Positions 24,755-36,300 of a DNA stretch of 64,000 nucleotides are shown here, piece by piece. Position 1 is the first letter of the stretch, and each line of letters starts with the position of its first letter. A program made the translations under genes and the position numbers. Location: the NCBI GenBank assembly GCA_007449985.2, contig VIIQ02000831.1, positions 62,001 to 126,000 of the forward strand, given 5' to 3'. The stretch is from Desmodesmus armatus. Lineage: Eukaryota > Chlorophyta > Chlorophyceae > Sphaeropleales > Scenedesmaceae. Below the pieces are notes generated by a model that was not told the origin of the DNA, did no database searches, and worked only from the letters and a program-made list of their open reading frames with translations.

Positions 24755-25211
24755 CTGCAACCACACAGTCGCAATGGCTCGGCATCTCAAAAGGGTGAAA
24801 ACTCTGTGTGCATGTGCATGTGCTGTACTGGCAGATTGACAGCCTCCCTCACTGAGGGGTTGTAACATGACGGCATGGGACAGTGTCCCATGTTGCTGTC
24901 TCTGCTGTTGCCCGGATGGAACCCAAATGATTGCTAAAACTTGACGAGCTTATGATCGGGCCGTAGACTCACTGGGGAAGGGAGCACAGACACAGACCCA
25001 GAGTCACAACTGGCTCAGGCAGGCCCTGGAGGGCTATGCGGCCCACCTCCGCCTTCTTAAGGTCCAAGCGCTGCACGACTGAATCAGCTGTGATCATGCA
25101 GATTCAATAAGCGAAGTTAAGTTAGGGTGAGCAGAGCAGGGACATCAAGCCATGCAGCACAGCAGCAACAGCAGCAATAGCAGCAGCAGCAGCAATCTTC
25201 CTCAACCTTAC

Positions 25212-25308
25212 CGTGTCTGATGCGCTCCGAATCACGGGCCTGTTCGACCAGCAACGAACCGTTCCATTGCCGCATGTGCGTTTTAGCACAATCCTGCAGG
25301 TCCTCCAT
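25212..25308 (-). CDS. Probable first coding exon of the minus-strand gene
   Basis: ATG at 25308 opens MEDLQDCAKTHMRQWNGSLL followed by VEQARDSERIRH and a strong donor (cacg|gtaagg, phase 1). An acceptor at 25088 opens a matching-phase exon (DSVVQRLDLKKAEVGRIALQ). This suggests a small multi-exon helical protein, or the 5' end of the gene that ends at 22069. The family is not recognised. Confidence 0.45.
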
Positions 25309-27642
25309 GCCCGTGTATCGCCTGAGGCCTGGCCGCTACAGCCTAGTGGTTGTTTCTGCAGGGCTGAGGGGACGACTAGGCTAAGGACGCTGCGGTTGAT
25401 GGTACTGATGCATGCAGCGGTTAGGGTAGGTGTTTGAGAGGGGGCTAAAGCACACCGGGGGAAGCGGACACTATAGCCAGGATAGCCAGAATAGCCAGAA
25501 TAGCCAGAATGTCCAGAAATGGCATGATCTTTTCTTCTCGTTTGCGTGCTACAAGCGTGGCCACGGTTTTCGGGGAGGATGGAGTGTCTCTTCGTCTTCT
25601 CGCTCAGTTGTCGGTGCTGAGTGCGTGAATGCAGGCACCAGGGTGCTGCAAGGTTTATGATCCCCTGCTGGAGCCAATGTATTGCTCCAGGGTCTCCATG
25701 TAAAGACGTCTCTAGCACAGTAGGGAACACGGGTGATGCTGCCTACCGGATCCAACAGCAAAGCATTCCGAGGCTGATCAAACGATCGCTATTATCTGCC
25801 AACATGATACGAACCACAATTGCATCCGGTCACTCGAATATTTGTTTAACGGTAGTCGCCTGTCTCACTGCTCCCACACCAAACAGTAGTAGTATTGTTG
25901 TAGGCCATCTGCTTCTCAGCGGGATTCCTTGCGTGAAACACTCAAATCTCTTTTACTACCCTTGCATCTAGGTACACCGGAGCCAAGTCAAGCCAGTGCC
26001 TGATCGATCAGGTCTACCAACCAGTCCAGGCCCACCGCTGGCTCGAGCCTCAGCCTCTCAGAGTGTGTAGGAGGTGCAGCGGTCACCCCTAGCAGCCAGT
26101 ACATTTGCTCTCTTGCTGGTGTCCCTCCGTCAATTGTGCCAGGGCAATCCGAATTGTTCCATGGCTGGCATGAGCTCTCAAGCTTCATCGCTACATGTTC
26201 GACATTGATTGCTTGAATGATGGCAATATAGCAGTTGTGCTGAATCAAGGGCCCAGCCGCATGGGCATGATGTTGGTGGGGACCTGCTTTGCACCTGTCA
26301 TGCAACTCCCGCACAACACCAACTGCTGCATGCTGCGGGTGTGCCAAGGGCTATGTATCCCCAATCCTTCCAGCAAGACGTGCTGGCGGCAGTGGCCGCA
26401 TGCAGGGGCACCAAGACCTGAGCGAGCGCTGTTTGTGTGCTGCACAGCATACTCTTGGTGACTTGCATGTCTGTGATTGCTTTTTGGTTGTGGTTGCAAG
26501 ACAGTTGTGTGCACTCCAAAGTGACAGCAACTGCTCCAGGCTGTCGCGGTACTGGTGCCCCACCTACGCCTCAATCACTGCTGTTACTGCCAGAACATTT
26601 CATCAACAAGCCACGCGGCTTTGCTGTTGCCCTCCGGCCTGGCGAGAGTCAATCACGGTGACAGCAACTGAGGTGCGGAGACCAGTAGCGGTTAACTTGT
26701 TGAACGTTCAACAAAGAACCAATTTCAGACAAGTAACATTGGAGAGCTTCAGTTTGGTTGGTGATTGCGAGCCATTCCTCAACGCTGAAACAGTCACCCG
26801 ACGATCGTGACAGTAACCAACCACAACAGAGCCCAGGACCTCGAGATGTGACGAGTGTGGCTTGAAAACCACTCAACAGCACACTGTGACCCGACAGTGT
26901 GCACTGGAATGTGACAAATTTGGTTCAATGTTGCAACAACTGCCGGCACCGATTCATATCCCTTGAAGGATGAGGATCCTTTACATGCCCCCAAACACCG
27001 TCAAAACCTCCCGTTGACAACATAGGTCACTACAGCAACATAGGCGCAGGTGGAGACGTCATCCGGCTGCACCGACGAGTTACTGTCAGGCAAGTGTCAG
27101 ATGGACACCCGAGCAATAGCATGCTTGATCGCCCTGCCACGATTGTACGAGCTGGACTCAATACATTCACAGTGATGCTTGTACAACAGACCACCCATTG
27201 TTTGAATGACGTGCCGGCCTAAGTCGCCCTGCATCAACATCCCATTCATTACCCCGACCGTCCCCAATCAAAGCTCATAAAGCGTGTCACGTCTGCTCTC
27301 GTTCCGCAGAAGCCCTTCGTGCCTGTCAAGGTATATCAGGCTATCGGGATTGGCTGCGAGACCTGGCGTTCACAGCTGTCTTGATAACCGCAAGCGTAGT
27401 ACTCGTCATCATTTTGCAGCAGCAAGAAGCAATTGTGCATGTGTTGTCAATAGCCAATGCGTGACAGCAACTCATGAACATCACCAGGAGTTTGCTCAGT
27501 TGCTGTCACACAGCTGCCTTGTGCATGTGTTTGCACACAAGACATACACAAATACCAGCAGCTGCAGGGAAAAAAGTGCTTTGCAGCCAAAGCAGTTGAA
27601 CCACCTAAACCAAACCAATATCTGGGTGTTGCTGCCCTGCAG
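25309..27642. other. Intergenic region
   Basis: No supported gene. Holds a 9-bp minisatellite at 25473-25515. It separates the divergent minus-strand gene (start about 25308) and plus-strand Cys-rich gene (start 27643), so promoters for both should lie here. Confidence 0.5.
25473..25515. repeat. 9-bp minisatellite
   Basis: Roughly four tandem copies of ATAGCCAGA with a diverged final copy (ATGTCCAGA). Confidence 0.8.
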
Positions 27643-28428
27643 ATGGGAACCCAGCGTCATGCGGTGCTGCCCTTAGGCCTGCTGCTGGCAGCCATCCTCA
27701 CCATGGGCATGCTAGCCGATGCAGGTAAAAATGCAGACTCGTTGCAACCGCTGTGCCTGGCAGTGCAGTGGGAGCCTGCATCTGGTCAACCTCAGCAAGC
27801 CTTCAGGTGAAATGTTGGCAGTAATAACTTCTCAGCTGGCTGACTGACGCTTGTCGGTGCCTTTTGATGCTCTTGATCCCACTCTGCAGGACCTCATTCA
27901 AGCGCGGCGCGCCAGCTGCAGCAGGTTGATGCTTGCCCTCCAGGCTGTACCACGGAAGGTTGTGGGCTGTCCAGCACATCAGGAGGCTACTACTGCAGCC
28001 AGTGCCAGGGATCACTGCTTGTGAGGGTGGAGGATGGCATGTGCACCTGCCCTGCCGGCCGGCACGGCGTCAACAACACCTGCCAGGTGTGTCATGCTGA
28101 CCAAGATTGGCATGGCCTGCCGGTTGCTGCCGGTTTCTCCCAAGCAGCTATGAGCCTGCTGGCGCTGCTCAGCCTGTCTGAGACAGTCCATCAGACAGTA
28201 CAGCAGCAGACCCGTGTTGCCAAGCTGACTCAATCAGCCTGGCAGGACTAACTGCCTCCACTGACCGATGCCTTTGAAAACTTGGCCTGTGTGCAGGACT
28301 GTGGTAAAGGCGACTTTTGCCCCGGAGGCGTCTACACCGGGGTTGGCACGCCAACGAAGACCTCATGTGGATCTGGCATGACCACGTGGGGACGGCGTGC
28401 CACCAGCATCAGGCAGTGTGTCAATGAG

Positions 28429-28432
28429 GCGG
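28429..28432. repeat. Left 4-bp target-site duplication of retrotransposon
   Basis: GCGG lies just before the element and again at 42089-42092. Deleting the element plus one copy restores the codons GAG GCG GGT CGC in the host exon, which argues that this is the true duplication. Confidence 0.8.
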
Positions 28433-28803
28433 TGTCACGCCGTATGACGGCGTGTGCATGGCATGGCGGGTTGTTGTGGTGTGTGTATGTTTGTGTGGTG
28501 TTTTCTGGCGCTGCAGCTTCAGTTGCTGCTGCTGTCAGTTGGTCAAGGACCTAAACCCTGGCTGGTGGTTTTGCTGCTGGCTGGGTGAAGTCTGCTGCAC
28601 GCCCTTGACGTGGTCAAGTGGCGTGCAGTCCTGTTGTTGGTTTGATCATTTCTGTACTGTTACAGGCAAATGCTGGTTTTTGTGGTGCGGTGTGCCGGCG
28701 TTGCTGTGTAACCAACTGGTGGGACACCTTGCTACATCCACACTGCAGTTTTATCAGGACTATAGACCATGGTGCTACGAGGCGCTGCGGCTCTCTCTGC
28801 ACT
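28433..28803 (+). repeat. Split direct repeat A1 (promoter/R/U5 side)
   Basis: 371 bp matching 41581-41951 with two substitutions. It starts TGTCACGCCGT with a small inverted repeat (CACGCCGT / ACGGCGTG). It contains a 34-nt near-palindrome at 28595-28628 and a TGTAA poly(A)-type signal at 28707-28711. It should carry the element's promoter. Confidence 0.93.
28615..28629 (+). promoter_or_regulatory. Putative self-primer sequence at RNA 5' end
   Basis: CAAGTGGCGTGCAGT is the exact reverse complement of 28801-28815, directly after repeat A1. In Tf1-type self-priming the RNA 5' end anneals to the primer binding site, which would place the transcription start near 28615. No tRNA-like primer site (TGG...) is seen. 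Confidence 0.6.
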
Positions 28804-28815
28804 GCACGCCACTTG
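28801..28815 (+). other. Putative primer binding site
   Basis: ACTGCACGCCACTTG starts at the last three bases of A1, exactly where a minus-strand primer site should be. It is complementary over all 15 bases to 28615-28629. Confidence 0.6.
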
Positions 28816-30312
28816 CTGCTGTGTGATGATGGAGTAAGGCGCTGAGGGCTGGCGATGGCTACCGGGCTGGACTGGGCTGGCGAAGGCTGTGAAGCGATGA
28901 TTGAAGTTGTAGAAGGCTGTACGGAGGCTTTCTGCTGCTGCGGGCTGCTGCTGGAGTGGTCTGCCGGGAAATGGATCTCTGGAGCTTTCTGCGGGAGATC
29001 TGCTGGGTTGCCCTAGGGGCCTGCGCTGGCGCGGGGATGCTCTCTGATGTTTCTGCGGGTGCCTTTGCCGGAGCTTCTGGGGCTGGTAGCTGCTTGTGGG
29101 AGCGGGACTGCTAAGGGTTATGAGGATCTGGTGGTGACACCACAGTAGCTGCTGCTGGGGAGCTGCGATCTGGGCTGGAGTGGTTAGGATGCTTTCTGCC
29201 CGCTTCTCTGCCTCTGTCTAGGCTCGCTGGGCTGCTGCTGCTGCTGGAAAGCAGGCTGGGGTCCCTACTACAGTGGTGAAACTGCCTGCAATCGCTGCTG
29301 CCCCTAGCATGAGGTGAAACGACTACCTGTCTGCAAACGATGAGATGCCCAAGCGCGTGGACCGCACCGAAGCTGCTGGAGATGGCCTGATCAACCATCG
29401 CTATGCTGCTGGCGTGGGACCCTCTGCTCGCCCTGCGACTCTCCCTCTCTTGCTGTAATGCTTTGATGCTGCTTTGTGATGAATCTGGGTGCGAAGCTCC
29501 GCCTCTGGTGTGGGCTGCGATTTCACGGTGAAGTCACTGCTCGGGCTGGGAGCACTGGAGGGGGTACGGAGGTGAAGCACAGCGCTACGACTGAGCGTAA
29601 AAAGGGCCGAAATGGGCTAAATGAACGCGTGGTATGCGTTCCGGGCGGCGACGGGCCTAGCAGGAGGGAAGGGACGCCTTGAACTGCTGGGGAGCTGCAC
29701 TACAAGCATCACCGTTGAAGAGGGGTGCTACGACGCACTACGAATGAGTGCATTGGTGTTTGAAGGACCTTGATGGGGGCTGCGGGCCTATGCAAGATGC
29801 TGGACCAGTCTTCACACCAGGGGTCCCAGGGGACAGTGTTAGGAAGGAGCTCTCTGGCCAGGAGCTTGGGCACACTGTCAGCACTGCTGCAAAGGGCTGC
29901 CACATAGGAAATGGGCTGGGAATGCTGCTGGGTGGTATCTGCTATGGTGAGCCCGCGTGTGACTTCCTAACACGTGCCAGTGAGGGGCCCAGGCTTGGGC
30001 CAGCCCAGTGGCAGGCAGCAGTGCATGCTGCTTTTGGAGGCAGCAAATCAGTTGGTAAGAGGTATGCAAAGCTAGCTTGGTTGCTGCCTTAGCTGTCACA
30101 CTGGGGTGCCAGCTGCCAACTAGGCTGTAGCATGGGTGCTGCAGTACGTAACAGCCTGGGAGGGTTAGTCACAGTCCAGTCCGGTGGGGTCATCGCCAGT
30201 CCCCTACGTGATATAGAAGGTTTTTAGGCTACAGGAGCTAGCGTTAGCCTACGGGAACCTGGAGTTTAGTGCTGCGCTGGAGCAGCTTAGTCTTGCTGAG
30301 CGTACTGCCAGT
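28816..30312 (+). other. 5' leader of the retrotransposon
   Basis: About 1.5 kb between the primer site and the first major start codon. Only short frames occur, none recognisable. A spliced leader or packaging signals are possible but not visible. Confidence 0.6.
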
Positions 30313-33300
30313 ATGCAAAGCAACTGCGGGCGTCAGGGCGCTGCGTCCAAGGCGGGAGCAGTAGCTATGACATCACGCAACCTGCTGGAGAAGGGCGAGA
30401 TGGCCAACATCGCAGGTGGTGTGGAGGGCTGGGCAACGACCAACCAGCTGATCAACACAGCTAGGGAGGAAGTCCGAGCGAAGAAGAACAACATCATCAC
30501 TACGGATGCTGCCTTCAGCACGGTGGTGAGCAGGCTGCCGGAGGGAGGCTTGCATCAGGGCCTGTTCAAGGACGTCTGGGGCACGCTGACGTACGAGAGG
30601 GGCCACGCCAACAAGGGGGAGTGCTGCGACACTGCCACCCTAGGAGATGAGCTGCAGAAGCTGCTCGGGGAGAGGCTGCCACCGCATGTGCCCCAGCAGG
30701 TGTTTGAGCTGAGGCTGCAGGACCAACTGGGCGAGCTCCCGTCACGCTACGATGCGGAGAACCAGGTGATGAGCCACCAGGTCCAGGAGAGGAGTGTGGT
30801 GCTGCCACCGCATGCGCAGCTGAGCTCAGGGAGCAGGCGGGAGTCCAATCAAGGAGACAGCTCTGGCGTGGGCCTGCTGGCGCTGATGATGCAGGATAGG
30901 GAGGACATGAAGGCTGAGATTGAGGGGTACTACGCCGCAACAGAGCAGGAGCTGCGTGAGCTCAAGGCGGATGAAGAAGAGAAGTACACTGCTCTGGCCA
31001 ATGCACGGCGGCAGGAGGCGCGCGCAAGGGAGCGGCTGACGGCACACGACATCCAGCATGGGGCTGGTGCCGGCGGTGGTGCTGGTGGAGGTGGCAATGC
31101 AGCCGGTGGTGGTGGTGCCCCACCTGGCGGTGGCGGCAATGCGGCTGGTGGTGATGGTGCCCCACCTGGTGCTGGCGGCCGTGCTGGAGGTGATGGCAAT
31201 GCGGCTGGCGCTGGCGGCGGTGCTGGAGGTGGTGGCAATGCGGCTGGCGCTGGTGGCGGCGCTGGCGGGGGCGGTGGTGGTGCCCCACCTGGTGCCCCAC
31301 CTGGTGCGGGTGACGGTGCTGGCGCTGGCGTTGGGCAGGGTGGTGCAAGGCAGGGCCTGCTACAGGCGGTGGCAGCAGCAGCAGCCGCTGTTGCTGCAGC
31401 AGAGGCTGCCCTCAATGCAGCCAAGACCACCTTGAGGGACAGAAAGGAGCAGGTGTATGCTGCCAGGATCAGGAGGACCCGTGATCTCGCCGACATGTCC
31501 AAGAACATCGACGGGCTGAGGCGCATGGAGACTGGCAGCAGCGGCGGCCCTCTGAAGCTGGAGGACATTTATTACAGTAGACCTGACGGCTCGGAGCAGG
31601 CCATCTTCCTGCCAGTTCTGAAGGCCCTCATCATTTTCAGGTGCATTGTGTGTGTGCCCACGCCGGCCCAGATTCACGCCATACTGCAGAGCACGCGGCA
31701 GGGCTACACGCTGTTTGCACAGGAGCCGGTCTCACCGTCTGAGGACATACAGCAGTTTGCTGCACGGGTGAGAAGCTACATGCAGGCGGCGCAGCTGATC
31801 GGCACTCCTCTGGATGGCTCACACCTCCTGCAGCTAGGCCTCAAGGACAAAGCTGTGAGGGAGAAGCTGGAGCTAGCCATGAGCGTGATGTCAGGCCCCA
31901 CCACTCTGGAGGAGGTTGCTAGGAAGGCTATGGACATCCAAAGCAAGCAGCAGAGCCTGAACATTATGTACACCGTCAGGGGCCTCTACGCTGGGAAGGG
32001 TGCATTGGTGGCTGGAGGCGGGAGCTCTGCTGGTGGTGATGCATACGAGGGCGGCTTGGAGGGGCAGCTGGCGAAGCTAGCGGGTACGGTGGAGACCCTG
32101 GCGGCGCTGGCAGCTGGTGGCTTCAAGCAGGCTGGGAAGCTGACGGCAGGCGGCAACAACGGTGGTGGTGCTGGTGGTGGTGGTGCCAAGGAGGCTGATG
32201 CTGGAGCACAGAAGGAGGGTGGTGGCAGGCCCAAGTGCCCCAAGTGTGGCAGGCCCCACAGGGGGGAGTGCTGGCCTAAGCATGATGCGTGTGGGCGTCG
32301 CCACGACCCGGAGCAGAAGTGCTTTGGCGAAGACTACCAGTCACGCCGCCGCTGGGGCCGTCGGGAAGAGGGTGCTGCGCAGGGTGCGGCCGCTGCTGCT
32401 GGGGGCCGGCTGCTGAGCGATGAGGAGGTGGCAGCAGGAGCTGCTGAGGGCCTCAATGTGTGGAACCTGGGTGGCGGCTGCAACGTGGCGGCGCTGCTGG
32501 AGTGCGGCAGGGACTCATGTGAGCTGGAGTGCCTTGATGACGGCCTCATGGGCGGGGCTGCGCTGGCGGGGGCAAGCCTTAGGCAGACGCCGCCTGCAGG
32601 GTTCCACCAGGTGAAGCCCGGAGTGCTTACAAGGAGGGGTGCTGCCAGGCTGGTGCAGCAGCAGGCAGAGGTGGAGGCAGCTGCAGCAGGGGAGTGCGGC
32701 CGGGGTGCTGCTGAGGGAGCTGCTGATGCTGAGACTACTGCTGCTGATGACGTGGCGTCGCTTGAGGGTTGGGCACTGCAGCAGAAGCCACGGGACGAGT
32801 CTGCTGGGGCTATGTTCAAGGAGCTAAGCCGCATTGCTCCCTCTGACTCACACGTGCTGCTGGTGCTGGACCCTAAGCAAGATGCGGGGCTGATGGACAG
32901 CATTCAGGCGGCTGGGTCAGAGACTGCCATGGCAGTGCTTCGGATGCCATCCCTCACACTCAGGGAACTGCTGGACAGGGGCAAGCTGGGGATGTTGCCT
33001 GCTGCTGCTGTGGCGGCTTCACCAGCAGCGCTGTCTACTGCGCTGGGAGACAGCTACAGCCTGCTTGCAGAGGGTGCAGTGCTGGTGAGCGTCAAGGGGA
33101 GCAGCAGTAGCAGCAGTGGCAGCAACGGCGGCAGCGGCCCTGGTGGCAAGCTGCTGCCAACGCTGCCTTATCTGGCGAGGGAAGCCTACAAGCTGTGGGA
33201 TGTCACCGACAAGAGGGCGGTGCAGGTGGCACGCATGCTGCTGGACAGCGGGGCGGATGGAGGCCTGATCACTCTGGCGGAGGTGCAGAAGCACAGGCTG

Positions 33301-36300
33301 GGCTACAGGCCACTTGGCCACCTCAAGATTGCTACTGCTGGAGGTGGTGCTGCGTCGCCCGTTGGAGTGACCGAGGGCGTAAGGATCATCATGCTGCCGG
33401 GCACGCCAGCAGCTACTGCTGTGCCCTTTGATGCTTTGGTGATGGACACCGGAGGCCGTGGGGTGTACGATGCCATTCTGGGCCGAGAGCAGATGCACTT
33501 GCTGGGCATGGTGCTGGACTTTGGCAGGCAGAAGTGCTACATCCGCCCAAAGCTCAGGCAGGGATGCTGGGACCTGGCGGAAGTGCCCTGGAGCTGTGTT
33601 AGGGCCAAGGGAGCTGCTGTAGGGGCAAGTGCAGTAGCTGGCTTTGACTGGGAGTTTGCCACAGGGGACTCTGGCGCACAGGGCTCGGATCTGGGGGGGC
33701 GCTACTGTGCTGAGCGTGCAGCGGCGGCAGCAGCACAGGAGAAGGCTTGGCAGGATGGCTGGGAGGGTGCTGAGGAGGCTCGCCTGATGGCTGCAGGCGA
33801 CGTGGAACCCAACCCAGGTCCTTCTCAAGTCAGGTTTGATGCATACCCATGTATGCGTCAGATGCTGACGGTGCTACTGTGCTTGCTGGCCGAGTGTGCT
33901 GCCAGCTGCCTGGCTGTGGGCTACGCTGCTGCTGGATGGTTCTTCAGCGCTGCTGTGGCTACTGCTGCGGCGTGGGGCTTGGCTGCTTGGGTGTGCTTTC
34001 CTGTGCTGGCTGGTTGGGCAAGTCTCAAGCTGGACTTGGCAAGGGCACCCAGGGCGAGAAGGCCGAAGAAGCGACTGTCGGTGCAGCTTCTGAGGGCACT
34101 TTGCAGGATGCCGGACAGGTGCGCCCGGCAGGGCAAATTCAAGCTGGGTGTTTCCTGGGTCCTACTGCTGCTGGCCATGCTCACTGCTTGCAGCGCAACA
34201 GCAGTGACGGCAGGCGCTGTTGAGCATGGTGTGCCTGGTGCACTGGGTGTTGGCACGACTGGCGTGACTGGGGCGTACTGGACAGAGCCAGGCAACTTCT
34301 GTCCACACACAGTGGAGCTACTGGCTGGGGAGGTGTCAGGGGTTTTCTCTGCAGCCCATCTGCCAGAAGGGGTCTGTCCTGCAGAGCTGTTGGATGTGCT
34401 GCAGCCAGCTGGGGACAAGGACAAGCCAGAGTTTGCGCCAGACACCACCGTGGACCCTGAAGGCAAGTGGCAGTTTGCTCATCACCCCGAGGGCACACCT
34501 GAGCAGCTGCAAGAGTTGCAGGAGGCTGTCAGGAGCAGGCGTCATGCCTTTGCATACTCGCATGCGGAGCTGCCAGGTTACATCCACAAGGTGGGGTGGA
34601 AAATGAAGCACAATGACCCCATCAAGGAGCCCTGCCACAGCCGCCGCAAGAGTCCTGCTGAACAAGGCATCATGGATGAGAAGTGCACTGAGCTGTATGA
34701 TGCTAAGCTCATCAGTGAGGCGCCTACCACCAACCCGTACGGCGCACATTCAGTGCTGGCTGCCAAGAAGGATGCGGTCACCGGCGATTGGACTGAGAAG
34801 AGAATGTGCCACGACTACCGTCGAGTCAACAAGGCCATGGTGCGGGACACGTACACTCCCCCTCTGCCTGAGGACATCTTTGCTGCTGCGGCAGGCTGCA
34901 AAGTGTGGAGTGTGGTGGACATGCGTGCTGGGTTCCACCAGCTGGTGCTTGATGAGGAAAGCGCGCGCACAACGGCATTCTGGTGGGGACGCAGGCTGAT
35001 GCAGTACAACAGGCTCAGCTTTGGAACCAAGAATGCTACTGCCATCTACCAGCGGGTGATGGATGAGGTGCTGAGAGAGGGCGGCTGTGCGCAGTTTGCT
35101 ATGGCCTATGTTGATGATCTGATCATCTTCAGCCCCGACATGAAGACCCACATCGAGCATGTGAAGAAGGTGCTCGACTGCATCCACAAGGTCGGCCTGA
35201 GGGCCCACCCAGAGTCCATCTTCGGGGCCTCACAAGTGGAGTATCTGGGCCACATGGTCTCTGCAGACGGCATCAGTCCCACCAAGGCCAAGGTAGCTGC
35301 CATTCTGGCCCTGCCCTCCCCCAAGAACCTGAGTGAGCTGAGGTGTATCATGGGCATCCTCAACTACTACAGGCTGTACATCCCAGGCTTCAGCGAGACA
35401 GCAGCGCCCATCTACGAGCTGCTGAAGGCCAACGCTACCTGGGAATGGACCACTGAGAGGGATGCTGCATACCAGAAGCTCAAGCATGCGCTAGCGGACC
35501 CCAAGCTGGTGCTGCGCCCTGCGGACCCCAACAAGCAATTTGTGCTGCACACGGACTGGTCCATCAATGGCATTGGAGCTGTGCTGGGCCAAGTGGGCGA
35601 TGACGGGCAGGAGTACATGGTCGCCTGTGCCAGCAGGTCCCTCAACCAGCATGAGAAGAGGTACACTCCTTGGAAGGGAGAGCTGCTGGCAGCAGTGTGG
35701 GGCATCAAGACCTTCAGGCACTACCTGCATGGTGCCAGGGAGCCGTTCCGTCTGGTGACTGACCATCGCCCACTGCTGGGACTGTTAACCACCGCTGAGC
35801 CCAACTGCCAGCAGGTGCGCTGGCTTATGGCTGTGCAGGACCATGACTTTGAGGTGCAGCACAGGGCTGGAGTGAAGCACACCAATGCGGACGCTCTCAG
35901 CCGCTTTCCTGAGGCAAGCGACAGGGACACTGCTGGTGCTAGGATGGACAGGGGGCCGCTGCCTGCGCCTGCGTTGCCTGATGTTGTCATGCCTGACGGC
36001 AGTCGTCTCACCGGGGAGCAAGCGGCACAGCAGCTGCCTGAGGACTGGCAGGAGCAGATGTTGCAGGAGCAGCAGCCTGCTGCTGGTGTGGCAGCTGCCA
36101 TTGTGGTCAACTCTGCTCAGCTGGATGTGTGGGGGCCGCCGGTGCCAGGCTGGATGGATGACTTTGCACCTTCGGCTTACGAGCTGGCAGGATATACAGC
36201 AGCCTCTTTGGCACAGGACATGCCCACCTACAGACAGCACCAGGAGCAACTGCTGCAAGCCCAGGCGAGCGAGTGGGTGCAGGAGGCACAGCGCAAGGCC

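Noticed and set aside
25473..25515. Short tandem repeat considered as a CRISPR array
   Set aside because: Units are 9 bp with no spacers, and the window is eukaryotic.
28804..28830. tRNA primer binding site after repeat A1
   Set aside because: No TGG-starting complement to a tRNA 3' end is seen; the sequence instead matches the A repeat in reverse complement.
29748..30092. 114-residue frame in the retrotransposon leader
   Set aside because: No recognisable motif and no conservation evidence; chance frames of this size are common in this GC-rich sequence.
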